Below are positions 52,956-62,178 of a stretch of DNA of 64,000 nt, piece by piece. The stretch comes from Flavobacteriaceae bacterium PS02334. GTDB lineage: Bacteria > Bacteroidota > Bacteroidia > Flavobacteriales > Flavobacteriaceae. The translations under genes were made by a program, and so were the position numbers. Location of the stretch: contig JASCOH010000008.1 in assembly GCA_029959295.1 (NCBI GenBank), positions 1-64,000 on the forward strand. Direction: 5' to 3'. The notes beneath the pieces are model-generated. The model worked only from the letters and a program-made list of their open reading frames with translations. It had not been told where the DNA came from and made no database searches. Every line of letters begins with the position of its first letter. Positions within the stretch are counted from its first letter, which is position 1.

Positions 52956-53516
52956 TTAAAAGTTAAACCTTAATCCCAAACCTGCCGACGGACGGAACTG
53001 TTCCAAGTCCGTACCCCACAAGACCTTTGTACGCCCTTGCAGGACGAGTACAAAACGGTCGGACAGGTACGTTTCAAAAGTGAGGCGACCACCTGCACCG
53101 TAAATGAAATTATCCTCGCTTAGTATCTTCGCTCCGTCGTACAACATTGCATCGCCCCGGTTGATGGTTTCGTAACCGACCACACCTGTTATCCCAAAAT
53201 TCAGCGTGAAATTTTTTCGGGCATCGCCCAACAAAAAGAAGCTGTAACCGCCCTCTGCGGAATAAGTTTCCTGCGGGATGCGGAGGTCTTTGTAGTCGTG
53301 GTACTGGTGCGTGTATTCCAACGCCCAAAGCTGATAATTGCCATTTTTACCGTTTACGGTCATTGCTGCACTGATGTAATAATCTTTACCAATTTTATCA
53401 TCGGATAATACACCCGCACTTATTTCCAGTCCTCTCTGTTTTGGCAGCATTCTTTGTGCCTGTGCAGCCGTAATGCCTATCAGGACAAGCATCACGGTAT
53501 AGATATACTTTTTCAT
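52956..53516 (-). CDS. traO: Conjugal transfer protein TraO
   Basis: The 186-residue outer-membrane-barrel-like protein has a signal peptide (MKKYIYTVMLVLIGITAAQAQ). Repeated amphipathic strands follow (QLWALEYTHQYHDY, FFLLGDARKNFTLNFGITGVVGYE, RLTFETYLSDRFVLVLQGRTKVLWG), and it ends ...GLGLRFNF, a typical outer-membrane C-terminal strand. TraO is part of the MPF-B type IV secretion system. It lies between traN and traQ. Confidence 0.93.
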   Translation of the reverse strand: MKKYIYTVMLVLIGITAAQAQRMLPKQRGLEISAGVLSDDKIGKDYYISAAMTVNGKNGNYQLWALEYTHQYHDYKDLRIPQETYSAEGGYSFFLLGDARKNFTLNFGITGVVGYETINRGDAMLYDGAKILSEDNFIYGAGGRLTFETYLSDRFVLVLQGRTKVLWGTDLEQFRPSAGLGLRFNF

Positions 53517-53536
53517 ATTATTGCTTTAAAAGGTTA

Positions 53537-54430
53537 CTAAAATTTCAGGTGCATATCGTTAATCAAACGGGCTTTGATTAAATCGGAATTTTCCACCTGA
53601 AGCGTCTGGTGTCTGCCGCCGTTTTTCTCGAAAATCTCAATCAGCAGTACCTTATCATCGGCAATGGTAAACTGGTCTAAAAGGAACACATTTTGTTCGG
53701 TTGATTTTCCGGCGATGCCGTCCAATGGTTTGTAGGTACGCAACGGCTTTAGCGGTCTTTCCTGTACTACAGTGCGTTTGGCTACTTTCTTATCTACTAC
53801 TTTGAAATTGATAAAATCAATTTGGAAAGGCACATTGGTACTGTTTCTCAATTCCGTATGGAAATAGTATTTACCGTTGTGGATGTAAATCCCTTTCAGG
53901 ATAAATTGAATACCGAAACTCTTAGCCCCGATATGCTTTACAATACGCTTATCTTTCTTATAAATGGTTTCCAATAGCAACCCTGCCAATGAGGGCGAAT
54001 TATTACCCAATTCCTCAAAAAGCACATCGTTACCATTGGTTCTGTCCACTGCCTTTTGCATTGTGAGCAGGTCATAGTTCATTGCTTCCGGGTAAGAACT
54101 GTAATACACGTTAAAGCTGTAAAAACGCCCGTCATTGGTAATCACAGAAAAATTGGTTTCCGGTTCAAAATCCCTTACTGATGCTTTTACACGTAATACA
54201 TTTTCAGCATCTTCCGCTTTTCCTGCAATCAGGTATTCGCTGCCCAAGTCCACGTAACGAATAGCGGTCGGGAAAATCAGGTGCGAAGTTTTATCGTAGG
54301 TAACTTCCATACGATACGGTTCTATCTTTCCCAGGGCAAGAGGTGTCTTGATGCTGTCCTGTGCATAAGATGTTACGGCAAAGCCGAGTATCAGGGCAAT
54401 AGCCCAAAAGGTTTTTAAATGATTTTTCAT
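53537..54430 (-). CDS. traN: Conjugative transposon protein TraN (DUF4138)
   Basis: The 297-residue protein has a signal peptide (FWAIALILGFAVTSYAQ). The DUF4138 domain shows SHLIFPTAIRYVDLGSEYLIAGKAEDAENVLRVKA, FSVITNDGRFYSFNVYYSSYP and IYIHNGKYYFHTELRNSTNVPFQIDFINFKV. TraN is a VirB9-like outer-membrane core component of the conjugation channel. It follows traM by 24 bases in the tra operon. Confidence 0.93.
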   Translation of the reverse strand: MKNHLKTFWAIALILGFAVTSYAQDSIKTPLALGKIEPYRMEVTYDKTSHLIFPTAIRYVDLGSEYLIAGKAEDAENVLRVKASVRDFEPETNFSVITNDGRFYSFNVYYSSYPEAMNYDLLTMQKAVDRTNGNDVLFEELGNNSPSLAGLLLETIYKKDKRIVKHIGAKSFGIQFILKGIYIHNGKYYFHTELRNSTNVPFQIDFINFKVVDKKVAKRTVVQERPLKPLRTYKPLDGIAGKSTEQNVFLLDQFTIADDKVLLIEIFEKNGGRHQTLQVENSDLIKARLINDMHLKF

Positions 54431-54454
54431 TGTTCTATTTATTTGAGTTCAACA

Positions 54455-55795
54455 TTATTTTTTAGATACCAAAAAGACCTGATGCCCCGCTTTCAGAGTA
54501 ACCTTTGGCGTTCTTACCTTTTTGGCGAAATAGCCCGAAATTCCCTGTACCACGCCACGGCTTAAATCAGCAGCAACCTGTTGTCCGGCATTTTGCGTGA
54601 GCATTACACTGGTTCCACCTGTCTGGCTCATATTGCCCGCCATTTCGGTAAGGGCGTTCATTTCGGGAGAATACGGAACGTACAAGCCTTGCTGTCCGTC
54701 CAAATCATAAATGGTAATATCCACCGGAATGATGTTGCCCTCTAATTCTATCGAGGTAACTTTCAGTTGCAGCCTGCCATTTTGAAACTTCGCATTAGCC
54801 GTTACAATAGTTCCTTTCGGGATGGTACGTTGTGGCGTTTGAGCAGCTTCCAACAGTCGCAGCCTTACACCCATTTCCCCAACTACCGTTTGTGCTTCGT
54901 GTACACAGGCTTTAATACTATTTTTAGGCTGTGTTACCTGTTCAGTAGCACCTGCGGTATAAAAGCCACGGTTTTTAGTTTGGCTCCAATCGGCGGCAAA
55001 GGCACTGTCTGACGGTTCACGGTACAAAGCTGATACGGTATTTTTTCTTGTTGGCGTAAACGATACAAAGTATTCTTTTTGGTTAGCACCCACAGTTCCC
55101 GAATTTGCACCGTTAGCCGTTGCAGCATTTCCGCCATTGTCATTTTGCGGAAGATATTTTGCTGCCATTTCGTAGGATTTCTCCATTAGCTTCAGTTGGT
55201 CGTCAACGGTGGCCACAGGTGGCACGTCTTTTTCCGCCAACTTCGCTTTCATTTCGTCCACCTGCCTGCGGAGTTCCATTGTTTCCGCATTTTCATTGCT
55301 ATAAAATGAACCTAATGTGCTTTGTGCATTTCGGTAACTACTCAATGCAGAGTTGCCGTTTCTTCGGGAACCTCTGCTACCACCGCCATAGCCGGTGCTT
55401 TCATCTTCTTCAGGAAGCTGCTTATCTGTCGGCTCTTCCTTGTCTTCTGCATTCCAATAATCAGAAAGCGTTGTCAGGGCATTGCGTTTTTCCTGCTCTT
55501 TGCGTTCGAGCATTTCCTGTTCATACGCCTTGCCTTTATCGGCAGGCATTCCTGCTCCGGTAGCCTGTGGTACGGCATCGTTCAGCCCGACGTTTTCGAT
55601 TGCCTTTTTATCTTCGGACGGTTTAAATATGAGGTACATACAACCCACGAACACAATCGCCATTAAGCCAAAGATTAAAGGCTTTTTGAGCTTTTCCTTG
55701 TTAGTCTGCGTGCCGTTTTGTAGCACATCAGCGGTTTCTTTCGGGCTTCCCTCGGTTACCCGAACAACCGATTTTTTGTTCTCATTTTCTTTCAT
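54455..55795 (-). CDS. traM: Conjugative transposon protein TraM (VirB10-like)
   Basis: The 446-residue protein has a cytoplasmic N terminus, one TM segment (KPLIFGLMAIVFVGCMYLIF, about 40-58), a long low-complexity, charged linker (about 60-230) and a VirB10-like C-terminal domain (about 285-446). That domain has VGEMGVRLRLLEAAQTPQRTIPKGTIVTANAKFQNGRLQLKVTSIELEGNIIPVDITIYDLDGQQGLYVP. It would span the periplasm and link inner and outer membrane parts of the type IV secretion apparatus. It sits between traL and traN. Confidence 0.95.
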   Translation of the reverse strand: MKENENKKSVVRVTEGSPKETADVLQNGTQTNKEKLKKPLIFGLMAIVFVGCMYLIFKPSEDKKAIENVGLNDAVPQATGAGMPADKGKAYEQEMLERKEQEKRNALTTLSDYWNAEDKEEPTDKQLPEEDESTGYGGGSRGSRRNGNSALSSYRNAQSTLGSFYSNENAETMELRRQVDEMKAKLAEKDVPPVATVDDQLKLMEKSYEMAAKYLPQNDNGGNAATANGANSGTVGANQKEYFVSFTPTRKNTVSALYREPSDSAFAADWSQTKNRGFYTAGATEQVTQPKNSIKACVHEAQTVVGEMGVRLRLLEAAQTPQRTIPKGTIVTANAKFQNGRLQLKVTSIELEGNIIPVDITIYDLDGQQGLYVPYSPEMNALTEMAGNMSQTGGTSVMLTQNAGQQVAADLSRGVVQGISGYFAKKVRTPKVTLKAGHQVFLVSKK

Positions 55796-55800
55796 AAATC

Positions 55801-56067
55801 CTATTTTTTAAATGTTGATATTGTGTCCTGCGGGATTGCAGGACTTCCATTCTTTTTAAGGATAGGGTTCTCTATATGCCTGATGTCGATGGCGTCATTG
55901 GGCTTTCCCGTGTCGTACACTACTTTGCCGATAACCCCTGCGGTCAGCAGGAGATAACCCACAAAAAAGTACAGCGTATATTGGTGCTGTTTACGCACTG
56001 GCAATGCCCGCCAACGTTCGTCGAGCTTATCAAAATACCTATCCATATTTGCTCTTAATTTTTTCAT
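55801..56067 (-). CDS. traL: Conjugal transfer protein TraL (DUF3989)
   Basis: The ATG at 56067 (MKKLRANMDRYFDKLDERW) gives 88 residues with one TM segment (YTLYFFVGYLLLTAGVIGKVVY). The family pattern is basic N terminus, TM, then a short periplasmic tail. An upstream frame overlaps the preceding gene and was not used. It lies 5 bases before traM. Confidence 0.9.
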   Translation of the reverse strand: MKKLRANMDRYFDKLDERWRALPVRKQHQYTLYFFVGYLLLTAGVIGKVVYDTGKPNDAIDIRHIENPILKKNGSPAIPQDTISTFKK

Positions 56068-56086
56068 AGCCTTACTATTTCTAATG

Positions 56087-56515
56087 TTATAGCTTGAAAC
56101 CCTTAGGGCTATTTCCTGCCTTTTGCTTCGGCTCATCGTTTACCAATGCCACCGCTTCCACCGCTTTGGGTGCGGATATTACAGACAGGTTTGCCAGTTC
56201 CGATTTTTTGAGCAACTGCCCGAAACGGTCTTTCTTTGCCACTTCCATTTTGTTGAGCGAAAATTTCCCGTTCAGGTATTGTACCCACATACTGCATTCT
56301 ACACGGGGCTTGTCTTCTCCCGACCATTGCAGGTAGCCCGTCAGCAATAAGTCTTGCTTAGGTAAACTGTCCGCACCTTTTTGGCAACTTTCGAGGTAAT
56401 CGGTAATGCTGTCTTTCAATTTTCCCGCATACGCTCCCTGCGTATGGAAATAGCCGTTATATCCTTTATCGGTCAGGATTTTTGCAAACGAGTTTAAATC
56501 TGATAATGCTTCCAT
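56087..56515 (-). CDS. Hypothetical protein inserted between traK and traL
   Basis: The 142-residue soluble protein begins MEALSDLNSFAKILTDKGYN and has WSGEDKPRVECSMWVQYLNGKFSLNKMEVAKKDRFGQLLKKSEL and a basic, low-complexity tail. There is no signal peptide. I do not recognise the family; the canonical CTnDOT tra order has no gene here. It is 10 bases after the traK stop and 19 before traL, so it is part of the operon and may be an accessory of this branch of elements. Confidence 0.75.
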   Translation of the reverse strand: MEALSDLNSFAKILTDKGYNGYFHTQGAYAGKLKDSITDYLESCQKGADSLPKQDLLLTGYLQWSGEDKPRVECSMWVQYLNGKFSLNKMEVAKKDRFGQLLKKSELANLSVISAPKAVEAVALVNDEPKQKAGNSPKGFKL

Positions 56516-56525
56516 AAGATTGTTT

Positions 56526-57149
56526 TTAGCGTTCTATGACTTCGATATCCCTGTTTTCCACGACTGCAAATTTTTCAATATTGAAGCCCTGCGGGTTATT
56601 ATCGGAACGAACGGAGTTGACGAGATAGCAGGAGGTAATCAGGTTACGCCTGGTTACATTGCTTGACCGGATAATGAACTGTTTGGCATAGGTTCGCACA
56701 GCATAAGGATAGTTGTCGAAGTTGCAAACGACACTATCCACCTCGATGCGCTGCTGCACGTTACCCGAAATAATCCTGCTGTAATAGCCCTTTTCCGATA
56801 AGTCCTTGTAATAATCGAAAGCACTTTTGTCCGCAAGGTTAAATGCCCTGCTCATATTGCTTTCAATAGCATTCTTATCAGGCGCAAGCGTGAAGAAAAG
56901 CTCGTGAAAACGTCTGACGTGTTCCCTTGCTTCTACGGGACGGTTGATGCTCGCATCCTGCGACAAGGCAAGCATCAGGGATTTGCCATTATCCAGTACA
57001 TAGATTTTTTGGCGTTGGTCTTCTGCAAAGCGGTAGGAACGCCATACGGCGTATCCTACCACGCCAATGCAGAGTACCGCAAACACAATGGCATATAATC
57101 TTATCTGCCTAAAGCTGTTTTCGATATTTCTTAGCGTTTTAAATTCCAT
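56526..57149 (-). CDS. traK: Conjugative transposon protein TraK
   Basis: The 207-residue bitopic protein has an N-terminal cytoplasmic tail MEFKTLRNIENSFRQIRLYA, a TM segment (IVFAVLCIGVVGYAVWRSY) and a VirB8-like periplasmic domain. Family blocks are ILARxVHRRF-like REHVRRFHELFFTLAPD, AFNLADKSAFDYYKDLSEKGYYSRI and RTYAKQFIIRSSNVTRRNLITSCYL. It is a scaffold component of the conjugation channel, between traJ and the hypothetical gene. Confidence 0.95.
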   Translation of the reverse strand: MEFKTLRNIENSFRQIRLYAIVFAVLCIGVVGYAVWRSYRFAEDQRQKIYVLDNGKSLMLALSQDASINRPVEAREHVRRFHELFFTLAPDKNAIESNMSRAFNLADKSAFDYYKDLSEKGYYSRIISGNVQQRIEVDSVVCNFDNYPYAVRTYAKQFIIRSSNVTRRNLITSCYLVNSVRSDNNPQGFNIEKFAVVENRDIEVIER

Positions 57150-57168
57150 TTTTAGAATGATTAATTGT

Positions 57169-58164
57169 TTATTTATTCATCAGTTTACCGCCGATGTTTC
57201 CCACTGTTGAGCCTGCGCCTGCTCCGGCGATGTTTCCGGCTTTCATTGCAGTTTGGTTTACATTGCGGGTAAAGTTTCCTGCGCCCCCGGCTTGGATTAC
57301 CCATCCTGTTACTGTCGGAATTGTGAAGTAGCCGATAATGCCGATAATCATAAAGATGATGTACACGGTATTGCTCGTATCAGGTATATAGGTAGGGTCG
57401 GCAAGCATTGCTATATCCTTTTCCAGTATGAGGGATTGTATTCGTGCCAACATTGAGCTGAACAAGTCCGAAACGGGCAGCCATAGGTAAACGCTGACGT
57501 ACCTCGTGAGCCATTGCGTGAGGGTGGACTGAAAGCCGTCCCACACGGAAATAGCAAAAGCTATTGGTCCGAGTATGGACAACACTATCAGGAAAAACGT
57601 TCGTATGGTATCAATAACCAAAGCCGCCGCCTGAAAGAGTATTTCCAAAAGATTGCGAAACCAGTCCTTTATCGCCTTTTCTATCTTGTAGGCTTGCCTG
57701 TCCATATACATTCCCGCCATTGTGCCAATGTCGGACGGCGACCAACCCAGTTCGTCCAGTTTCTTATCAAACTCTTCGTCTGATACCATATAGGCAGTTT
57801 CAGGATTTCTGACCATTGCCTCATATTCCAACTGGTCTTTCTGCTGTTGCAGCTTGTTCAGGTCAAGCACCTGGTCTTCGAGTATTTGGTGGGTTCCTAC
57901 AACCACCGGACTTAATACCGCATTGATGGTTCCCAGTACAATAGTCGGGAAGAACATTATACACAGCCCCAAAGCGAACGGGCGCAGCAAAGGGAACATA
58001 TCAATAGGTTCGGCACGGCTTAAAGCCTGCCAAACCTTTAATGCCACATAGAACAATGCTCCCAATCCTGCCAAACCCTTTGCTACTGCTGCCATATCGC
58101 CTGCAAGCGGCATCATATCGTCATAAAGCGACCGCAGGAGTTCGTGAAGATTATCCCATTCCAT
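57169..58164 (-). CDS. traJ: Conjugative transposon protein TraJ (VirB6-like)
   Basis: The 331-residue polytopic membrane protein has about six TM segments (for example MAAVAKGLAGLGALFYVALKVW, FALGLCIMFFPTIVLGTINAVL, LLEILFQAAALVIDTIRTFFLIVLSILGPIAF, TVYIIFMIIGIIGYFTIPTVTGWVI). The Gly/Asn-rich tail (NIAGAGAGSTVGNIGGKLMNK) is typical of TraJ. It forms the inner-membrane pore part of the transfer system. It starts 2 bases after the DUF4141 gene's stop. Confidence 0.94.
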   Translation of the reverse strand: MEWDNLHELLRSLYDDMMPLAGDMAAVAKGLAGLGALFYVALKVWQALSRAEPIDMFPLLRPFALGLCIMFFPTIVLGTINAVLSPVVVGTHQILEDQVLDLNKLQQQKDQLEYEAMVRNPETAYMVSDEEFDKKLDELGWSPSDIGTMAGMYMDRQAYKIEKAIKDWFRNLLEILFQAAALVIDTIRTFFLIVLSILGPIAFAISVWDGFQSTLTQWLTRYVSVYLWLPVSDLFSSMLARIQSLILEKDIAMLADPTYIPDTSNTVYIIFMIIGIIGYFTIPTVTGWVIQAGGAGNFTRNVNQTAMKAGNIAGAGAGSTVGNIGGKLMNK

Positions 58165-58166
58165 TT

Positions 58167-58799
58167 TTACCAGTATTTTTGGTTAGCAGTTCCGTAGAGT
58201 TCAAGCACTCTTTGGGCATCGTTTTTCTTTTTCGCTCTTAGGTAGCTTACAGAAATGTTCTTATTGGTGTAGTAGCGTACAAGGCTGTGGTAGTCCTTAA
58301 CCTCTTTGTACACACGGTCAATTACATCCATACGCTCCTTATCATTTAGCGAGAGGTTTGTAGCAGTTACAATCTGCTTCAACTCTTTCAGGAGTTCGGT
58401 ACTTTCATTCAGCAGTGCCGAATACCCGTTTCCGATTGCTACCAATTCCTGCGGTGTGAAATTTGGGTCGTTCATCATTTTGCCGAAATTCTGAACGTAC
58501 ATTTCGGACACATCGCCCACCAGTAGTACGGTTTGCTGTACCTTACGGGCATCTTTTACGAGATTACTCACAGCTTTCAGCTTGTCGTAATATTCCTTGC
58601 CCTGCTCGTACACTTTCTTCACTTCGTTGAAGTTCTTTACCACATTGCTCACGGTCGAAGAGGTCTGCACGATTTCGTTTGCAGAGTTGATAATCCCTGA
58701 AGCCAAATTTGCGGGGTCGGTTACAACCCACTGGGCTTTTGCTGACGGTGCTACGGCGAGCATCAGTGCCGTACACACCAGATACAATACTTTTTTCAT
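58167..58799 (-). CDS. traI: Conjugal transfer protein TraI (DUF4141)
   Basis: The 210-residue exported protein has a signal peptide (MKKVLYLVCTALMLAVAPSAKAQ), then a helical, coiled-coil-rich body (IINSANEIVQTSSTVSNVVKNFNEVKKVYEQGKEYYDKLKAV). The DUF4141 end is SLVRYYTNKNISVSYLRAKKKNDAQRVLELYG. It resembles VirB5/TrbJ-like periplasmic proteins that help pilus assembly. It lies 26 bases after traG and just before traJ. Confidence 0.93.
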   Translation of the reverse strand: MKKVLYLVCTALMLAVAPSAKAQWVVTDPANLASGIINSANEIVQTSSTVSNVVKNFNEVKKVYEQGKEYYDKLKAVSNLVKDARKVQQTVLLVGDVSEMYVQNFGKMMNDPNFTPQELVAIGNGYSALLNESTELLKELKQIVTATNLSLNDKERMDVIDRVYKEVKDYHSLVRYYTNKNISVSYLRAKKKNDAQRVLELYGTANQKYW

Positions 58800-58825
58800 T
58801 GTTCTGAATTTTTAAATGTTAATGA

Positions 58826-61330
58826 CTATTGATTTGAATTGTCCCGCCTTTGCATTGCGATATGCTTGATGGCGAGTTCTACGTTGCCGTCCAGTTCCGC
58901 AGCAAGCTGCATCACTTCCATTTTTTCGGTTTCTTCGGTCGTATAGGCGAGGTATTCTTCCAAACTAACTTCGGTAGCATATACTGCCGAGTGTGTTCCA
59001 CCTAAGCCAATCCAAACCTCTTTGTACAGGCGGCTTGCATCGTTGTTCATATTGATAGAAAGTACCTGACCTTTCTCCTTGTCGGTAAGCCCCAACATTG
59101 CCTGTATATCATCAAACTTGTTCATATACTTGCGTTGGTCAAGCAGGATTTTACAGTCGGAGTTATTGATGATACTTTCTTTCACAATGGGCGACTGGAT
59201 AATATCATCGACCTCTTGCGTTACGACTATGGCTTCTCCAAAAAATTTCCTCACGGTCTTAAAGAGATACTTGATGTACTCTGCCATTCCCTCTTTTGCA
59301 ATCGCTTTCCACGCTTCTTCAATCAGGATGAGTTTGCGGATACCTTTGAGCCTCCGCATCTTGTTGATGAAGACCTCCATAATGATAATTGTGACTATGG
59401 GAAAGAGGATTTTGTGGTCTTTAATCGCATCAATTTCAAACACGATAAAGCGTTTGGAAAGCAGGTCTAATTGCTTATCGGAGTTCAATAGGTAATCATA
59501 TTCGCCACCCTTGTAGTAGGGTTCGAGAACATTCAGGAAGTTGGCAATGTCAAAGTCTTTTTCCCGTACCTGTTTTTCCTCCAATACCTTGCGGTAGTCG
59601 CCTTTTACATACTCGTAGAAACCGTTGAATGACGGGTAAACATCTTCCTGTTTGATGCGTTCGATATAACCACTTACAGCATTGGAGAGGGCAACCTCTT
59701 CAGAACGGGTTGGAGGTTCATCATCACGTTTCCATAAGGTCAGTATCAAAGTCTTGATACTTTCACGCTTTTCAATATCGAACACGCCATCATCGGTATA
59801 GAAAGGGTTAAAGGCAATGGGATTGTCTTCGGTGTATGTGAAGTAAACCCCATCTTCGCCTTTGGTTTTTCCTTTGATGAGTTCGCATAAGCCCTGATAG
59901 GAATTACCCGTATCTACTAACAGGACGTGTGCGCCCTGCTCGTAATACTGCCTTACCATATGATTTGTGAAGAACGACTTTCCCGAACCTGATGGCCCCA
60001 AAATAAATTTGTTGCGGTTCGTGATAATCCCACGTTTCATAGGCAAATCCGATATATCCAAATGGATAGGCTTTCCGGTCAGGCGGTCAGCCATTTTGAT
60101 ACCGAACGGCGAGGGCGAATTGTGATAGTTGGTTTCTTCCGTGAAGAAGCACAAGGCAGGTTCGATAAAAGTGTAAAAACTTTCCTCACTCGGAAAATCG
60201 CCTGCATTACCCGGCATTCCAGCCCAATACAAAGTAGCTACATCGGTAGTGTTGTGGCGAGGCTTACATTCCATCAATGCCAACGCACTACCGCAATCGT
60301 TCTTCAACTGTTTCAGTTCCGCAGGGTCTTCCGACCACGCCATAATGTTGAAGTGCGCCCTGACAGAAGACAGCCCGAAGCTGTGGGCTTCGTTCAGGTA
60401 CTTTTCTATCCACTCTTTGTTGATTTGGTTAGCCCTGCTATACCTTGCCAGCGAGTGCATATTCCTTGCGGACTTTTCAAACTTTTGCAGGTTGTCTTCG
60501 CTGTTATCTAAAAACAAATATTGGTTGTAGATATGGTTACAGCTAAGGAGTAAGCCCACAGGAGCAGCGAACGATAAACGGCAGTCGCTCCGGTCAGTGG
60601 ATAGTTTTTCAAAACGGGTATCAGCCGATACCGTTCCGGGCAAATCGTCCGTATCGGACAAGGTGTGCAGGCTCAACCTTTTGTTCCCGACACGGACTTC
60701 TTCTGTTCCGAGTGCGATGTCCTGCATCGGTGTTCCAGCTTCCCTCGAAAGTGTAAGGTATTGTTCCAGCAATCCCTGCTTTTCGTCTGTTCCGATGATT
60801 TCATCTTCGGTAAGGCGTTGCAGGGCTATGAAACCGCTATCGTTCACGATACGCTCAAATTGAGCGACTGCCTCCATAAAACGGTGTATCGTTTCCTTGT
60901 TCCTGATTTCCTTTGGTATCAGCGTACCTTTGCAAAGCGAACTGAAGTTGCTTTGCATACGCATTCTTTCCTTAGTGGTCTTGGTAAGGAACAGGTAACA
61001 ATAATGGTTCAGGAATGGTCGCTCATTAAAATGGCGTTGGTAGGATTTCGCCAAAAAACTTTGGTCTTCCTTTGCCAAATCGGGAGCATAGCTTTCTTTG
61101 ATGTGCCAATCCTGTTTATGGATTACCGTAAAATCGGGCAAAGTTTTGATAGCCTTGTGCCAAGCGGAATGTATGGCTTCGTATTCTGCCGATGCTACCG
61201 TAAACAGCTCCGGCAAACGAACCTCAAAGCAGGCGGTAATGTCCGCATCTTTGGAAAGGATGCAGTTGTTCTCTACTGCCAACAAAGGAAATTTGTTTTC
61301 CAGCGTTGTTGTCTTTGCAACGTTTCTCAT
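58826..61330 (-). CDS. traG: Conjugation system ATPase TraG (VirB4-like)
   Basis: The 834-residue cytoplasmic ATPase drives substrate movement and pilus assembly. It has an N-terminal domain (about 1-400) and an ATPase core with Walker A GPSGSGKSFF near residue 450, Walker B LILIEEAWKAI, and motifs NKFILGPSGS, IVVTQEVDDIIQSP and CKILLDQRKYMN. The TraG family name of CTnDOT is used; it is not the F-plasmid TraG or the coupling protein. Its ATGA start overlaps the traF stop by 4 bases. Confidence 0.96.
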   Translation of the reverse strand: MRNVAKTTTLENKFPLLAVENNCILSKDADITACFEVRLPELFTVASAEYEAIHSAWHKAIKTLPDFTVIHKQDWHIKESYAPDLAKEDQSFLAKSYQRHFNERPFLNHYCYLFLTKTTKERMRMQSNFSSLCKGTLIPKEIRNKETIHRFMEAVAQFERIVNDSGFIALQRLTEDEIIGTDEKQGLLEQYLTLSREAGTPMQDIALGTEEVRVGNKRLSLHTLSDTDDLPGTVSADTRFEKLSTDRSDCRLSFAAPVGLLLSCNHIYNQYLFLDNSEDNLQKFEKSARNMHSLARYSRANQINKEWIEKYLNEAHSFGLSSVRAHFNIMAWSEDPAELKQLKNDCGSALALMECKPRHNTTDVATLYWAGMPGNAGDFPSEESFYTFIEPALCFFTEETNYHNSPSPFGIKMADRLTGKPIHLDISDLPMKRGIITNRNKFILGPSGSGKSFFTNHMVRQYYEQGAHVLLVDTGNSYQGLCELIKGKTKGEDGVYFTYTEDNPIAFNPFYTDDGVFDIEKRESIKTLILTLWKRDDEPPTRSEEVALSNAVSGYIERIKQEDVYPSFNGFYEYVKGDYRKVLEEKQVREKDFDIANFLNVLEPYYKGGEYDYLLNSDKQLDLLSKRFIVFEIDAIKDHKILFPIVTIIIMEVFINKMRRLKGIRKLILIEEAWKAIAKEGMAEYIKYLFKTVRKFFGEAIVVTQEVDDIIQSPIVKESIINNSDCKILLDQRKYMNKFDDIQAMLGLTDKEKGQVLSINMNNDASRLYKEVWIGLGGTHSAVYATEVSLEEYLAYTTEETEKMEVMQLAAELDGNVELAIKHIAMQRRDNSNQ

Positions 61331-61656
61331 AGGGCATTCGATTTAGGAGTGAATTTTAAATAGCGGTGTACAGGCTTGCGGCAAATGATGTATCGGGGAT
61401 GCCGTTTATTGGCTGCAATTTTCATCAGCCCGTGTTCGCCGTACTTCCTGTTCAGCGAAAAGGTTTGCCACACAATGAGCGAAGCCCCGCCTGCGCCAAT
61501 GAACAGGCAGATGTAAGAGTTTACGCCAGCCATATACATTATCATCACGAGGATAAGCGTACCGAGCAGTCCGCCTGCGAAAATGAACAGGTATTGTGCT
61601 TTCAACCCTTTAAATTCCACCGTTCTTCCGATGCCTTTATTGATATTGTAATTCAT
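61327..61656 (-). CDS. traF: Conjugal transfer protein TraF (DUF4133)
   Basis: The ATG at 61656 (MNYNINKGIGRTVEFKGLK) gives 109 residues and matches the DUF4133 N terminus; an earlier frame runs back over traE. Two TM segments (AQYLFIFAGGLLGTLILVMIMYM and SYICLFIGAGGASLIVWQTFSL) precede a basic tail. It is a VirB3-like inner-membrane component. Confidence 0.92.
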   Translation of the reverse strand: MNYNINKGIGRTVEFKGLKAQYLFIFAGGLLGTLILVMIMYMAGVNSYICLFIGAGGASLIVWQTFSLNRKYGEHGLMKIAANKRHPRYIICRKPVHRYLKFTPKSNAL

Positions 61657-61667
61657 AAGGCAGAGGA

Positions 61668-61973
61668 TTAAAGGAAGAATGAGCGCAGGATGGTAGCCGC
61701 AACAATTAAGAAGATACACGCACCAAACCAGCTTGCCGCAGTCTTGCTCGTGTCGGGGTCGCCCGAACTGAACTTGTTGTACACCTTAACGCCTCCGATT
61801 AGCCCAACGACCGCACCGATGGCGTAAATTAATTGGGTAGCGGGGTCGAAATAAGAAGTTACCATTTGGGTAGCCTCGTTTATACCTGCCGAGCCGTTTC
61901 CCTGTGCGAACGCACCAATTCCTGACAGCATAGCCACGGCTGCCAGCAAAACTTTTTTTCTCTGTTTTTCCAT
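61668..61973 (-). CDS. traE: Conjugal transfer protein TraE (DUF4134, VirB2-like)
   Basis: The 101-residue protein has a signal peptide (VLLAAVAMLSGIGAFAQG), then GINEATQMVTSYFDPATQLIYAIGAVVGLIGGVKVYNKFSSGDPDTSKTAASWFGACIFLIVAATIL with two TM segments, typical of DUF4134 pilin-like proteins. It is the first tra gene visible. traA-D, expected upstream in CTnDOT order, are not within the window, because an oppositely oriented module follows. Confidence 0.94.
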   Translation of the reverse strand: MEKQRKKVLLAAVAMLSGIGAFAQGNGSAGINEATQMVTSYFDPATQLIYAIGAVVGLIGGVKVYNKFSSGDPDTSKTAASWFGACIFLIVAATILRSFFL

Positions 61974-62178
61974 AATTGAAACACATTATTTTGTTACTGT
62001 TATCCCGCACTTTGCAGGCTTTCGGGACAAAGGTGTTTTGGAAAGTGAGGCGGTCTAACAAAGTGGCAGTCAGAGGAAGTGTTTGGCTTTGAGTGGCATA
62101 ATGGAAAGTTGAAAGCCATATTTATTAAACTATTTTTTCTTAAATTTGAACTATTTAGACAAGTCTTAAAAATTCAAA
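61974..62178. promoter_or_regulatory. Divergent control region between traE and the XRE regulator
   Basis: About 200 bases with no gene. It must hold the promoter of the traE-Q operon (- strand) and the promoter of the XRE/OLD module (+ strand). A 12-base word GTTTGGCTTTGA at 62081-62092 also occurs at 51984-51995, in the gap upstream of the second HTH gene. No clear TAnnTTTG element was found for traE. Confidence 0.4.
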
